Source of the DNA: Pseudomonas brassicacearum
Lineage (GTDB): Bacteria > Pseudomonadota > Gammaproteobacteria > Pseudomonadales > Pseudomonadaceae
DNA length: 64,000 nt
Direction: 5' to 3'
NCBI RefSeq assembly: GCF_003732265.1
Contig: NZ_MOBK01000005.1
Span: forward strand, 186,001 to 250,000
Both the position numbers and the translations under genes were made by a program. The notes under the pieces are model-generated. The model saw nothing but the letters and a program-made list of their open reading frames with translations, was not told the DNA's origin and ran no database searches. Shown here in pieces: positions 34,724-44,542 of this stretch (positions are counted from its first letter, which is position 1; each line of letters starts with the position of its first letter).

Positions 34724-37700
34724 TCAGTCGAACATGAACAGCGCATCATTGCTGAACTGCGCCTCAAACCGGGCAGGCGGCATCGGCCGGCCGAACAGAT
34801 ACCCCTGAACCTCATCGCACCCATGCTCACGCAGGAAGTCGAGTTGTTCGTGGGTTTCCACGCCCTCAGCGATTACCGCCAGGTTCAGGCTGTGAGCCAT
34901 GGCGATGATCGCCCGGGCAATTTGCGCATCCTGTTCACCGGACGGCAGGCCATCGACAAACGTGCGGTCGATTTTCAGCACGTCGATCGGAAATTGCTTG
35001 AGGTAGTTGAGCGATGAATAACCGGTGCCGAAGTCGTCGACCGCGATGCTCAGGCCGAGGTTTTTCAACCCGGCAAGCATCTGCATCGCCTCGCTGACTT
35101 CGCGCATCAGGATACTTTCGGTCAGTTCCAGCTCCAGGCACGCCGGCGGCAGACCGGTTTCCTTGAGGATATTGGCGATCCGCGTGCCCAACTGGCCGTC
35201 GGAGAACTGCCGCGCCGAGATGTTCACCGACACCTTCGGCACGCGCACCTTGGTCTGGTGCCAGGTCTTGAGCTGACGGCACGCTTCGCCGATCACCCAG
35301 TCGCCGACATCCACCACCAGGCCGAGCTCTTCGAGCACCGGAATGAAGTCCCCCGGCGGCACCAGTCCGCGTCGCGGATGACGCCAGCGCAGCAAGGCTT
35401 CGGCACCGGTCAGGCGTTTGCCATCGCCGCTGAACTGCGGTTGGTAATACAGCACGAATTCGTTCTGTTCCAAGGCGTGGCGCAAGTCGCTTTCCAGTTC
35501 CAGGCGTTCCAGGGCGCTGGCGTTCATGTCCGCCTGATAAAACTGGAAGTTGTTCTTGCCGCGTTCCTTGGCGTGGTACATCGCCGTGTCGGCGTTCTTC
35601 ATCAACTGACTGAGTTCGTTGCCGTCCTGCGGGCTCAGGGCGATGCCGATACTGGCCGTGACGAAGAACTCGCGACCTTCCAGCACAAACGGTTTCACCA
35701 GGCTGGCGAGAATCTGTTCCGCCACGTGAATCGCCCGGTTCAGGGCGACTTCACGGTTGACCTTCGGCTGCAGCAGCAACGTGAACTCATCGCCGCCCAT
35801 GCGTGCCACGGTGTCGTCATCGTCGACGCAGCCGAGCAGGCGCGTGGCCATTTCCTTGAGCATGCGGTCGCCGGCAGCGTGACCGAGGGAGTCGTTGATC
35901 GGTTTGAAACGGTCGAGGTCGAGGAACATCAGCACCACCCACGACTTCTGTCGTTCCGCCGATTGCAGCGCCGTGTGCAGGCGATCCTGGAACAGCGTGC
36001 GGTTGGGCAGGTGGGTCAGGGCGTCGTAGTAGGCGAGGCGGTGAATCCGCTGTTCACTGGCCTTGCGTTCGCTGATGTCGCTGAAGAAGCACACATAGCT
36101 GGCCAGGTCGCCTTCGTCGTCGAGGACCGCCGTGATGCCGACCCAGGCGGGGTAATGTTCGCCGTTGCGGCGCTTGAGCCAGACTTCACCTTCCCAGGTG
36201 TTGTTCTGATGAAGTTGCTTGAGCACATAGCGCAGATGCGCTTCCTGCTGCTCGTCGACGGTCAGCATGCTCGGCAACTGGTCGAGCACCTGTTCCACGG
36301 CGTAACCGCTGACGCGACTGAATGCTTCGTTGGCCTGAACGATATAACCGGCAGGGTCGGTGATCAGAATTGCCGAGGTCGAGTGCTCAAATACCGTTGC
36401 CGCCATGCGCAAATCTTTCTCGGCGCGGCGCTGCTGGCTGATGTCGCGACCGACACCGAGTACGCCTTCGAACGCACCATGTTCGTCCCAGACCAGCACC
36501 AGCCGCAGCTCGATGGGAATCTTGCGGCCGTCGGCCCGCAGACAATCGAACAGGAACAGTTGGGTCTGCACCTGGCTGCGTAGCAGCGCCAGTTGCTCGG
36601 GTTTATCCAGCGCTTTGCTGACACGGTCCATCAGGGTGAAGATGCCGCTCAATTGTTGCGGGTTGGCGACGATCGATTGCCAGCCGTTCTGGAAGATCCA
36701 TTCCGCGTCATAACCCAGCACGGCTTGCACCGAGGGACTGACGTAGTTGAGCGACAGCTTGCTGTCGGTGGAGAAAATCACGTCACTGATGCTTTCGGCG
36801 AGCATCCGGTAGCGCTGCTCGCTGTCGCGCAACGATTCGCTGGCTTCGATCTGATCAGTGATGTCCTTGGCCACGCCAATGATGCGTGTGACCTGATTGT
36901 GCTTGTCCCGTGCCAGGGCCTGTTCGCGAATCTCGAACCGCCGCCATTTGCCGTCGCGATGACGGAAGCGCAGCTGGCACTGCATCAATTGGCTGTAACC
37001 GGCCTGGCGCTGGGTCTGGCGCGAACGGTGGTAGAAATCGGCGTCTTCGGGGTGTAGCAGGATTTCCCAGAAATACTCACCCATTTGATGCAGTTCTGTT
37101 CGGTCGTAACCCAGGGTCTGGCCCAAGTGGTGGTTACTGAAAATCATCCGCTGGCTGATCACGTCCTGCACGTACAGGTGATCCGGCACGGTGCGCACCA
37201 CATCGGACCAGAACCCTTCACGCTCCAGCAACGACAGCTCGATCAGCTTGCGGCTGGTGATGTCGGTGATGCTCAGGATCACCGCTTTATAGTCGTCCTG
37301 ATCGGCGGGCAGGCGCAGTACCAGCCACAAATGCTGATCGCGCTCATTGGCGCCCTGCAATTTGATTTCCAGCTCAAGCTGGTTTTGCTGGTTGAGCACC
37401 GCCTCCAGCACTTGATAGCCGATGGCCGTGCCGTCCAGCGGATTGCCATCGATCAGCAGGTTCCAGGCTTGATCGCAGGAATTGACGTTAAGCAGTTGCA
37501 GGGCAACCTGGTTGACTTCGGTGATGCGCAACTCCCGAAGCAATTGCCGACGTTGTTCCGGGGCCTCGAGCCAGGCCTGTAGCTGTTCGTTGCTGTGCAG
37601 GTGCGTTTTGTCGAAAACGCCCTTGAGCCCGGAAACGTCGAGCACGCAGAGGGCAACACCGGTGCCTTCAAAAATGTCCTGATAGCGTCGACGGCCTTCG

Positions 37701-38572
37701 TGCACCTGGCGTTGACGCCGGCGCATGTTCAGCAGCGCAATGAAAGGCAGCAACGAGAGTGCCAGGCCCAACAGGCATTTGCCGATAAAGGCCGGCAGCA
37801 GGTCTTCGAGCACGCGTTGCCGATCGAACAATCCGCGCAGTTGCCAGTCGCTGCTGCTCAAGGGAACGGTCAGCACACTGCTGGCCAGTTCATCCGGCGT
37901 CAGCACGGCCGGTGTGCTGGAGGGCAACGCGTCATCGCGGCTGATGATCTGGCGATTGACCCGGTTCTCCACCAGCCACAGCGGGCGGATGCCGGCTTCG
38001 TTTTGTTTGGTCAACGCCGAGAAAAAGGTCGGTGCCAGGCGCAGGGCCCAATAGCCTCGGGTGCTGCCGCTGGCCTGATGCAATAGAAGATGCACCACGG
38101 AACCGTCATCGGCATTACTGAAATAGTGCGCCTGGGCGTGACTGCGCCGCACCAGATCACTCAGGTAGTCGGCGTCCTGACTGTCGGCGGCGCTGTCGCT
38201 GATGATTTTTCCGGAGGGGCTGAGCAACGCCAGGCTGCGCAGCTCGGGCAATGACTGTTGCAGTTTGCGCAGCAACGCCTGTTGTTCGTCGGCGCTTTGC
38301 GGTTGTTCGACGATCGGTAGCAGGTTGAGAGCGATCTGGGCGTTGAGCGCCATGTTCAGGCTGACTTGCGCGGCCAGGTCGGCGGTGTAGTCGATGGTGT
38401 ATTGGCGCTGGTGTTTCTGGGTTTCGCCGAGTTGATCGAGCAACTGCCAGAACAGCAGCGCGAGCAGCAACAGGACGAGGGTGGCCAGTGCGCCTTTCAA
38501 GGTTCCGCGCAGGGGCGAGCCGGTCGCAGGACTGGGGGCGCTCACGGAAACGGGCGGAGTGGCATTAGGCAA
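34724..38572 (-). CDS. morA: Membrane PAS-GGDEF-EAL c-di-GMP regulator MorA
   Basis: 1282 residues from a TTG start at 38572 with AGGA 7 bases upstream. Membrane helices at about 27-46 and 263-285 enclose a periplasmic sensor region. About four PAS-type segments follow (roughly 300-830), then GGDEF (intact [13 protein letters not shown]) and EAL (intact [11 protein letters not shown], with [13 protein letters not shown]). Both cyclase and phosphodiesterase sites look active. MorA controls flagellar timing, motility and biofilm in Pseudomonas. The gene position next to glyA is that of P. aeruginosa PA4601. Confidence 0.92.
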   Translation of the reverse strand: MPNATPPVSVSAPSPATGSPLRGTLKGALATLVLLLLALLFWQLLDQLGETQKHQRQYTIDYTADLAAQVSLNMALNAQIALNLLPIVEQPQSADEQQALLRKLQQSLPELRSLALLSPSGKIISDSAADSQDADYLSDLVRRSHAQAHYFSNADDGSVVHLLLHQASGSTRGYWALRLAPTFFSALTKQNEAGIRPLWLVENRVNRQIISRDDALPSSTPAVLTPDELASSVLTVPLSSSDWQLRGLFDRQRVLEDLLPAFIGKCLLGLALSLLPFIALLNMRRRQRQVHEGRRRYQDIFEGTGVALCVLDVSGLKGVFDKTHLHSNEQLQAWLEAPEQRRQLLRELRITEVNQVALQLLNVNSCDQAWNLLIDGNPLDGTAIGYQVLEAVLNQQNQLELEIKLQGANERDQHLWLVLRLPADQDDYKAVILSITDITSRKLIELSLLEREGFWSDVVRTVPDHLYVQDVISQRMIFSNHHLGQTLGYDRTELHQMGEYFWEILLHPEDADFYHRSRQTQRQAGYSQLMQCQLRFRHRDGKWRRFEIREQALARDKHNQVTRIIGVAKDITDQIEASESLRDSEQRYRMLAESISDVIFSTDSKLSLNYVSPSVQAVLGYDAEWIFQNGWQSIVANPQQLSGIFTLMDRVSKALDKPEQLALLRSQVQTQLFLFDCLRADGRKIPIELRLVLVWDEHGAFEGVLGVGRDISQQRRAEKDLRMAATVFEHSTSAILITDPAGYIVQANEAFSRVSGYAVEQVLDQLPSMLTVDEQQEAHLRYVLKQLHQNNTWEGEVWLKRRNGEHYPAWVGITAVLDDEGDLASYVCFFSDISERKASEQRIHRLAYYDALTHLPNRTLFQDRLHTALQSAERQKSWVVLMFLDLDRFKPINDSLGHAAGDRMLKEMATRLLGCVDDDDTVARMGGDEFTLLLQPKVNREVALNRAIHVAEQILASLVKPFVLEGREFFVTASIGIALSPQDGNELSQLMKNADTAMYHAKERGKNNFQFYQADMNASALERLELESDLRHALEQNEFVLYYQPQFSGDGKRLTGAEALLRWRHPRRGLVPPGDFIPVLEELGLVVDVGDWVIGEACRQLKTWHQTKVRVPKVSVNISARQFSDGQLGTRIANILKETGLPPACLELELTESILMREVSEAMQMLAGLKNLGLSIAVDDFGTGYSSLNYLKQFPIDVLKIDRTFVDGLPSGEQDAQIARAIIAMAHSLNLAVIAEGVETHEQLDFLREHGCDEVQGYLFGRPMPPARFEAQFSNDALFMFD

Positions 38573-38857
38573 ACTGGAATCCTGCGGTTTGACTGGACTG
38601 GCGCGACGTGCACTATAAGCCTGACGCCCGAAGGGCGGCTAGCATGCCTTGAGTTGTGGCGAAGTGCCAGTCCCTGTCGGCTGGACTGCCTTCCGTCATT
38701 CAGGTAGCTTTGCCGGTTACGCGGGAGCGTTCCAGCTCCTAAAATCAGACTTTTTCAGCGCGCACGGATTGATAGCTATCATCTGGACGACGCGCACGGT
38801 CTGGCCAGGCTTCGCCTGCGCTCCAATCATTCATCTGTCACTGACCCAAGGTTCTCC

Positions 38858-40522
38858 ATGGCTCAATACGTCTTCACCATGCATCGGCTGGGCAAAGTTG
38901 TTCCGCCGAAGCGGGAAATCCTGAAAAACATTTCTCTGTCGTTCTTCCCTGGCGCCAAGATCGGCGTACTCGGCCTCAACGGTTCGGGTAAGTCCACGCT
39001 GCTGAAAATCATGGCCGGCGTTGACACCGAGTTCGAGGGCGAAGCCCGTCCGATGCCGGAGCTGAACATCGGCTACCTGCCACAGGAACCGATCCTGGAC
39101 CCGACCAAGACCGTGCGTGAAGTGGTCGAGGAAGCGGTCAGCGTGATCAAGAACGCCCAGGCGCGCCTGGACGAGGTCTACGCGGCTTACGCTGAAGAAG
39201 ATGCCGACTTCGACAAACTGGCGGCAGAACAGGCCAAGCTCGAAGCCATCCTGCAAGCCAGCGACGGTCATAACCTGGATCGCCAACTGGAAGTCGCCGC
39301 CGATGCGCTGCGCCTGCCAGCGTGGGATGCCAAGGTCGAATTCCTGTCCGGTGGTGAAAAGCGTCGTGTGGCCCTGTGCCGCTTGTTGCTGTCGGCCCCA
39401 GACATGCTGCTGCTCGACGAACCAACCAACCACCTGGACGCCGATTCCGTCGCCTGGCTGGAGCACTTCCTGCACGACTTCCCGGGCACCGTGGTAGCGA
39501 TCACGCACGACCGTTACTTCCTGGACAACGTTGCCGGCTGGATTCTGGAACTCGACCGCGGCGCCGGTATTCCGTACGAGGGCAACTATTCGGGTTGGCT
39601 TGAAGCCAAGTCCGATCGTCTGGCCGCTGAATCCAAGCAGCAATCGGCTCACGAAAAAGCCATGAAGGAAGAACTGGAGTGGGTGCGCAAAGGCGCCAAG
39701 GCCCGCCAGTCGAAATCCAAGGCACGTCTGCAACGCTTCGAAGAAATGCAATCGCAGGAATTCCAGAAGCGCAGCGAAACCAACGAGATCTACATCCCGG
39801 CCGGTCCACGCCTGGGCGACAAGGTCATCGAATTCAAGAACGTCTCCAAGGGTTATGGCGATCGCGTGTTGATCGACAACCTGTCGTTCTCCATGCCTAA
39901 AGGCGCCATCGTTGGCGTGATCGGCGGTAACGGTGCCGGTAAATCGACCCTGTTCCGCATGCTGATGGGCAAGGAACAACCGGATTCGGGCAGCATCGAA
40001 GTCGGCGAAACCGTGCAACTGGCGTGCGTCGATCAGAGCCGCGAAGACCTGGACGGCAGCAAGACTGTGTTCCAGCAAATCTCCGACGGTTCCGACCAGA
40101 TCCGCATCGGCAACTACGAGATCCCGTCGCGTACTTACGTCGGTCGCTTCAACTTCAAGGGCGGCGATCAGCAGAAGTTCGTCAAGGACCTGTCCGGTGG
40201 TGAGCGCGGTCGCTTGCACCTGGCCCTGACCCTGAAGGAGGGCGGCAACGTCCTGCTGCTCGACGAACCGTCCAACGACCTCGACGTTGAAACCCTGCGT
40301 TCCCTGGAAGAAGCCCTGCTGGACTTCCCGGGCGCCGCCATTGTGATCTCTCACGATCGGTGGTTCCTTGACCGCGTCGCGACCCACATCCTGGCGTACG
40401 AAGACGACTCGCAAGCGGTGTTCTTCGAAGGTAACTACACCGAATACGAAGCCGACCGCCGCAAGCGCCTCGGCGAAGCGGCTACCCAGCCGCATCGTGT
40501 ACGGCACAAGAAACTGGCCTGA
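38858..40522 (+). CDS. ettA: Energy-dependent translational throttle ABC-F protein
   Basis: 554 residues with two ABC domains: Walker A GLNGSGKST and signature LSGGEKRR in the first, GGNGAGKST and LSGGERGR in the second. The linker EWVRKGAKARQSKSKARLQ is the P-site tRNA interaction motif of EttA. It binds the ribosomal E site and holds translation when ADP is high. There is no membrane domain. It is divergent from morA across 285 bases and followed by a strong terminator. Confidence 0.95.
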   Translation: MAQYVFTMHRLGKVVPPKREILKNISLSFFPGAKIGVLGLNGSGKSTLLKIMAGVDTEFEGEARPMPELNIGYLPQEPILDPTKTVREVVEEAVSVIKNAQARLDEVYAAYAEEDADFDKLAAEQAKLEAILQASDGHNLDRQLEVAADALRLPAWDAKVEFLSGGEKRRVALCRLLLSAPDMLLLDEPTNHLDADSVAWLEHFLHDFPGTVVAITHDRYFLDNVAGWILELDRGAGIPYEGNYSGWLEAKSDRLAAESKQQSAHEKAMKEELEWVRKGAKARQSKSKARLQRFEEMQSQEFQKRSETNEIYIPAGPRLGDKVIEFKNVSKGYGDRVLIDNLSFSMPKGAIVGVIGGNGAGKSTLFRMLMGKEQPDSGSIEVGETVQLACVDQSREDLDGSKTVFQQISDGSDQIRIGNYEIPSRTYVGRFNFKGGDQQKFVKDLSGGERGRLHLALTLKEGGNVLLLDEPSNDLDVETLRSLEEALLDFPGAAIVISHDRWFLDRVATHILAYEDDSQAVFFEGNYTEYEADRRKRLGEAATQPHRVRHKKLA

Positions 40523-40540
40523 TATCGGGTTGGTTGCATG

Positions 40541-40571
40541 AAAAACGGAGCCTTCGGGGCTCCGTTTTTTT
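40541..40571 (+). terminator. Terminator of ettA
   Basis: AAAAACGGAGCC and GGCTCCGTTTTTTT form a long stem with a UUCG-type loop (CTTCGG) and a seven-base T-run. It lies 18 bases after the stop. Confidence 0.95.
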
Positions 40572-40599
40572 ATGGGCATTCAGTGACACCGTGGTGCGA

Positions 40600-40684
40600 C
40601 TTTCGCGAGCAAGCCCGCTCCCACATTTGATCTGTGGCGTTCACAAGCCCAATGTGGGAGCGGGCTTGCTCGCGAAGGCGGCCT
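40600..40684. repeat. Inverted REP pair, tails-out
   Basis: TTTCGCGAGCAAGCCCGCTCCCACA and, about 29 bases later, ATGTGGGAGCGGGCTTGCTCGCGAA, in the convergent gap of ettA and the Gre-family gene. Confidence 0.9.
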
Positions 40685-40689
40685 GATGG

Positions 40690-41184
40690 TCACTCAATAT
40701 CTATCTGCAAAACCTCAATCACCAAATCCCCAACCGGCCGCTTCCACACCACCTCATCCCCCACCTGCGCACCCAGCAACGCCCGCCCCAACGGCGAGCC
40801 CCAATTGATCAACCCGCTGGCCGCATCCGCCTGATCCTCACCCACCAACTGCACACGCTGCTCGTTGCCCTGTTCATCGGCAAAGGTCACCCAGGCACCA
40901 ATCTGTACCTTGTGGGTCGAGGAGGCCGGCACGACCAGCTGAGCGCTTTGCAGGCGCTGATTGAAATACCGCCAGTCACGCTCAAGGTCGGCCTGGCGCT
41001 GTTTGTCGGCCAGATCACCTTTGGCGCTCTGTTCATTGATCAGGTTTTGCACCTCGGCGACTTTTACCTGCAACTGCGCAAGCCCCGCCGGCGTGACGTA
41101 GTTGGGTTGCGTGCTGACCTGCCGTTCAACCGGCTGATCGGCTTGCTCGGCGGCGTTATCTTCGTTGACGAATGCCCGGCTCAT
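40690..41184 (-). CDS. GreA/GreB-family protein with altered acidic tip
   Basis: 164 residues. A non-conserved start (about 1-26), the coiled coil beginning PNYVTPAGLAQLQVKV and ending RYFNQRLQSAQLV, then the C-terminal FKBP-like GreA/B domain (about 85-160, VQIGAWVTFADEQGNEQRVQLVG...GSPLGRALLGAQVGDEV). It is thus a Gre-type secondary-channel protein of RNA polymerase. The coil tip reads GDLADKQRQADLERD, and the two acidic residues of the GDRSENAD motif that stimulate cleavage do not align simply. It may be a paralogue with a different activity; true GreA and GreB are encoded elsewhere. Confidence 0.8.
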   Translation of the reverse strand: MSRAFVNEDNAAEQADQPVERQVSTQPNYVTPAGLAQLQVKVAEVQNLINEQSAKGDLADKQRQADLERDWRYFNQRLQSAQLVVPASSTHKVQIGAWVTFADEQGNEQRVQLVGEDQADAASGLINWGSPLGRALLGAQVGDEVVWKRPVGDLVIEVLQIDIE

Positions 41185-41254
41185 GGTCTTCTCCCGTTAT
41201 AGGGTTTGGGCCATGGTTGCAGGCTTTTAGTTTCGGTGGATGTCTGCAAACGAC

Positions 41255-41611
41255 TCATGGCGAGTGATAGGCACGGGCGGCGTCCTGGTCTTTCTGTTGC
41301 TGCCAGGCTTTGTCCCGGTCATCCCAGTGGTGGCTGCGATAGTCCTCGCGGTCCTGGTTTTCAAGCATGGCCTGGCACTGACGAAAGCCATCGCTCCAGC
41401 CTTCGGCGTACTGCTTGTCCTTGAGATAGCGCGGGACGTTTTTGCGAAATTCGCCACTCATTGCCCCGGCGGCTTGCCGGCCACTGCTGCAACCGTCATC
41501 GAAGCCGTCGGCGAATGCCGGTGGATAACCCTTGGAGATCAACTCTTCGTGGGTTGTCTGGCAACCTGCGATCAACATCAACACACCTATGACTGCCACG
41601 CACCGCCACAT
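41255..41611 (-). CDS. Small lipoprotein of unknown function
   Basis: 118 residues with a lipobox LIAGC (cysteine 17), so it is lipid-anchored. The mature part is polar, with YPPAFADGFDDGCSSGRQAAG and EGWSDGFRQCQAMLENQ, two repeats of a D-G-F/C pattern spaced by about 40 residues. The C-terminus is rich in Asp, Gln and His. I do not recognise a named family. It follows the Gre-family gene on the same strand, 71 bases upstream of it. Confidence 0.75.
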   Translation of the reverse strand: MWRCVAVIGVLMLIAGCQTTHEELISKGYPPAFADGFDDGCSSGRQAAGAMSGEFRKNVPRYLKDKQYAEGWSDGFRQCQAMLENQDREDYRSHHWDDRDKAWQQQKDQDAARAYHSP

Positions 41612-41716
41612 CTCAAGCTCCCGGGCCGTGCAACGGCCTATAAGGGAAGTCTAGAAGTGGATTCGTGAGGCGTGTGTGAAAGGCCTGTGATGGATCTGTT
41701 GGATAACTCCGAGCCC

Positions 41717-41810
41717 CTTGTATGAGTGAGCCTGCTCGCGATGACGGTGTGACAGTCGACATCAATGCTCAATGACAGTCCGCTATCGCGAGCAGGCTCA
41801 CTCCTACAGT
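41717..41810. repeat. Diverged inverted REP pair
   Basis: CTTGTATGAGTGAGCCTGCTCGCGA and inverted TCGCGAGCAGGCTCACTCCTACAG share the fold but several bases differ from the usual GTGGGAGC head. An older or different subclass of REP, between the lipoprotein and DUF4105 genes. Confidence 0.8.
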
Positions 41811-41829
41811 GTTTTGCGCTGGGTTCGGG

Positions 41830-43683
41830 TCAATAGTGATACCACTTCACTTCAAGCATCACTTCGTTCTCGGGGGTGGCGAGGTGGCTGAAGTCGCGCT
41901 GGGCGCTCAGGCGCAGGCCCAGGTTGCGCGACAGTTCCCATTGCTGATTCAGACTGATGTTGCGGCGCACTTCGCCATTGGTGAAGAAGTCGCCCTTGGT
42001 CTCCAGGCTGAAATTACCCAGCGGGTTTTTCCATAGCACACCGGTGTTGAAACCCGCCGCCGGGGCGATGAATTCGGCGAAGTCATTGTTGTGCTCGACG
42101 CGCACCGTGCCCAGCGCAAAACCGAGCATGTCCTCGCCCAGTTGCCAGGTGCCGCCCCCACCGCCATTGACGTGGCTGACCAGGGTTTCGTCGTCATGCT
42201 TGCCCGGCACCCGCTCCAGGCCGCCCGTTACCTGCCACGACAGCGGTTGCAGCAGCTCGTTGCGCGGGGTCAGGGAGCGAATCGTCGCCAGATCCAGCTG
42301 CTGGAATTGCCAGTGATTGCCTTCGTACTGGCGCAGTTTCATTTGCAGGATTTCAATCTGGGCGCCGAGCGGGAAACTCTCAGCGTTATCGTTGAGATCG
42401 TGATAGGCCATGCGCAAGCCGTACTCGCCAAACGCCTTGTCACCGCGGGTGCCGAGGCCGGCCTGCCAAGTGCGGGATTCATGGCCGTCCTCGGGCAGTC
42501 CGGGTTGCGGGATGTCCAGTTCCGGTGCCGGGTTCTGGTTGATCGCCCGCAGCAGTTCGAAACTGCGCTGAGCCCGAGCCGGGTCACGTTCCTGGCCATT
42601 GGCGCGGTAGCGCTCAAGACGATAGGCCGCATCGATGATCAGCGCCTGGCGAGCCTTGGGTTGCGCCTTGAACGCAGGTTCCTGTAGCTGCTTCTGATCG
42701 GCGCTGACTTTCAGCACCCATTGCTGTTCTTCAGGGTTCAACGGCTCGGCACGACTCAACAACTCACGCTCGCGCGACGGGCGATATTGAATGGATTGCA
42801 CCAGACCGGCTTCCTTCACGGCTTTGACGGTGTCGGTCGGAATCGCAGTCAGCGGGAATTGCTCGGTCAGTCGCAGGCTGGGTCGAGCCACTTGCAGCAA
42901 TTCCAGAAGGCGGTAGGAGCAGTTTTCGTCGAAGAAAAAATAGTCGAACTTGATCTGCTTCAGCTCCCAGACGTGCTCGACCATACGTGCAGTTTCTTCC
43001 TGCGTCAGGTTCAGCCGGTATTCCCACAAGTCACGGTTCTCGAGGCTGCGGTATTCCGAGAGTTTTTCCTGGTAGGGCACCAGTGCGAACAGTCCTGGAT
43101 AGCCACCCATCAAGCCTTTCCAGGCATAGAGGATGCTGTTGTCCGAACCTTCGATGTAGGCGCCGAAGTTGATCGCGTAACTGAGCAGGGCCGTGTGGTC
43201 GCTCTGTACATCGGCCTGGTCGATGCGCAGCAACGTGTGGCCGAACATCGATGACGGACTGTTCAAATACGCCGCCGGGAAAATCATCACCGCACTGTGG
43301 GGCGAGACGTCCTTGAACCATTGCTTGAATTCGCTGCAGTCCAGTGTCGGCAGATCGCTCAGGTTGAGCTGTGCTTTCAGCCAGCGGGTACGGGCCGGGT
43401 AAACGCATTGGGCGTGGTGCTCGCCGGCACTGGCCGGGGCGTACAACGCTTGCACTGTGGCGGCCAATTCGTGGTCGGGGTGCTCGTTGCCGTCGGGCGC
43501 GAGGAAGAATTTCTTGTCGCTGACATAGCTGCGCCAGCCGCCGAGCTTGGCGGTTTCGTAGTGGCCCAGGGAAATCCAGAAGGGGTCGTTGGCCAGTTGC
43601 TGCAAACGTTGAGGGTCGATGTGTGGCGCGGCGGACAGCGGGGCGCAGACACAGAGCGCCAGCCAGGCAAGGCGTTTGAGCAT
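41830..43683 (-). CDS. DUF4105-family envelope protein (probable outer-membrane barrel)
   Basis: 617 residues from the ATG at 43683 (17 codons inside the open frame), giving a clean signal peptide LKRLAWLALCVCAPLSAAP. Residues about 110-300 hold the DUF4105 core (MIFPAAYLNSPSSMFGHTLLRI, then YFFFDENCSYRLLELLQ with an apparent catalytic His/Cys pattern). The last 200 residues alternate polar and aromatic positions and end in KWYHY, as outer-membrane barrels do. The function is unknown; the DUF4105 core resembles a papain-like hydrolase by motif. It precedes a DUF3015 gene on the same strand. Confidence 0.82.
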   Translation of the reverse strand: MLKRLAWLALCVCAPLSAAPHIDPQRLQQLANDPFWISLGHYETAKLGGWRSYVSDKKFFLAPDGNEHPDHELAATVQALYAPASAGEHHAQCVYPARTRWLKAQLNLSDLPTLDCSEFKQWFKDVSPHSAVMIFPAAYLNSPSSMFGHTLLRIDQADVQSDHTALLSYAINFGAYIEGSDNSILYAWKGLMGGYPGLFALVPYQEKLSEYRSLENRDLWEYRLNLTQEETARMVEHVWELKQIKFDYFFFDENCSYRLLELLQVARPSLRLTEQFPLTAIPTDTVKAVKEAGLVQSIQYRPSRERELLSRAEPLNPEEQQWVLKVSADQKQLQEPAFKAQPKARQALIIDAAYRLERYRANGQERDPARAQRSFELLRAINQNPAPELDIPQPGLPEDGHESRTWQAGLGTRGDKAFGEYGLRMAYHDLNDNAESFPLGAQIEILQMKLRQYEGNHWQFQQLDLATIRSLTPRNELLQPLSWQVTGGLERVPGKHDDETLVSHVNGGGGGTWQLGEDMLGFALGTVRVEHNNDFAEFIAPAAGFNTGVLWKNPLGNFSLETKGDFFTNGEVRRNISLNQQWELSRNLGLRLSAQRDFSHLATPENEVMLEVKWYHY

Positions 43684-43775
43684 AGTGGGCAACTTAAGTC
43701 GAAAAAAACAAAGACCCAAGGAGGGACGGGTCAAAAAAATAAATCCGCTCCCCGAAAGGAGCGGGCGCTTCGAGC

Positions 43776-44264
43776 TTAAGCTTGAGTGGCGTACTTGGCC
43801 AGACGCGGATCGCTCTTCAGAACGGCCAGGGTGTTGGTATGCACGTCTTCAGCGGTCACGTCAGCCTTGCTGAAGATTTGCTGGAAGTGCTCGTGAGTGA
43901 CGGCGGCGAAATGCGCACGGTCTTCCGGCGCCACGCCCAGTACCACGGCGTAAGTGGTCAGCGCTTCGCCCTGACCTTTGGCCATGTCTTCGGAGAGCTC
44001 GTTCATCATGCCATTCATGGCAAACCAGGATTTGCCGCCGTAGGTCAGCGACGCATTCGTTGCGCAGCCGTTGGTGCCGGAGGTCATACCGAAGGTTGCG
44101 TTGCCGGAGGTGCCGTTGGTGGTGGAGGCCATGAAGTGAGCCGGGGTGCCACGCTGACCTTCGAACAGCATGTTGCCCCAACCGCAATCCGGCCCGCCTG
44201 GGGCTTGCGCCATGGCGTTGAGGGATACAACGGTGAAGAGAGTACCGAGAAGAATCCGTTTCAT
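43776..44264 (-). CDS. DUF3015-family secreted protein
   Basis: 162 residues with a signal peptide (ILLGTLFTVVSLNAMAQA). The DUF3015 pattern is clear: GPDCGWGNMLFEGQRGTPAHFMASTTNGTSGNATFGMTSGTNGC. The role is unknown; it is a common periplasmic or outer-membrane-associated protein of proteobacteria. It is upstream of the DUF4105 gene with a 92-base gap and likely forms a unit with it. Confidence 0.88.
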   Translation of the reverse strand: MKRILLGTLFTVVSLNAMAQAPGGPDCGWGNMLFEGQRGTPAHFMASTTNGTSGNATFGMTSGTNGCATNASLTYGGKSWFAMNGMMNELSEDMAKGQGEALTTYAVVLGVAPEDRAHFAAVTHEHFQQIFSKADVTAEDVHTNTLAVLKSDPRLAKYATQA

Positions 44265-44542
44265 AGCTATGTTCTCTTAGTGTGCATACCGATGGACAAG
44301 GGGTTTTGGCCCGTGTCGGCGCCAATTGGGCCGGTTATTAGTCCAGCCGCGCAGTTTGGAGTTTAGGCACGATCACGGGGTTCCGTGATTTTTTGCAAAA
44401 CATTTGCCGAAATCATTGATTTGGCCCCGGCCCACTGGGGGATGGCTGTTTGTCTATGCTTTGGCAGGAGGCGCGCCTTGCAAGTGGGGTGTGGGCAGCG
44501 CCAGAATGCCGCTATCTGCCCCGCCTGATGTAAGGAAGCCCG

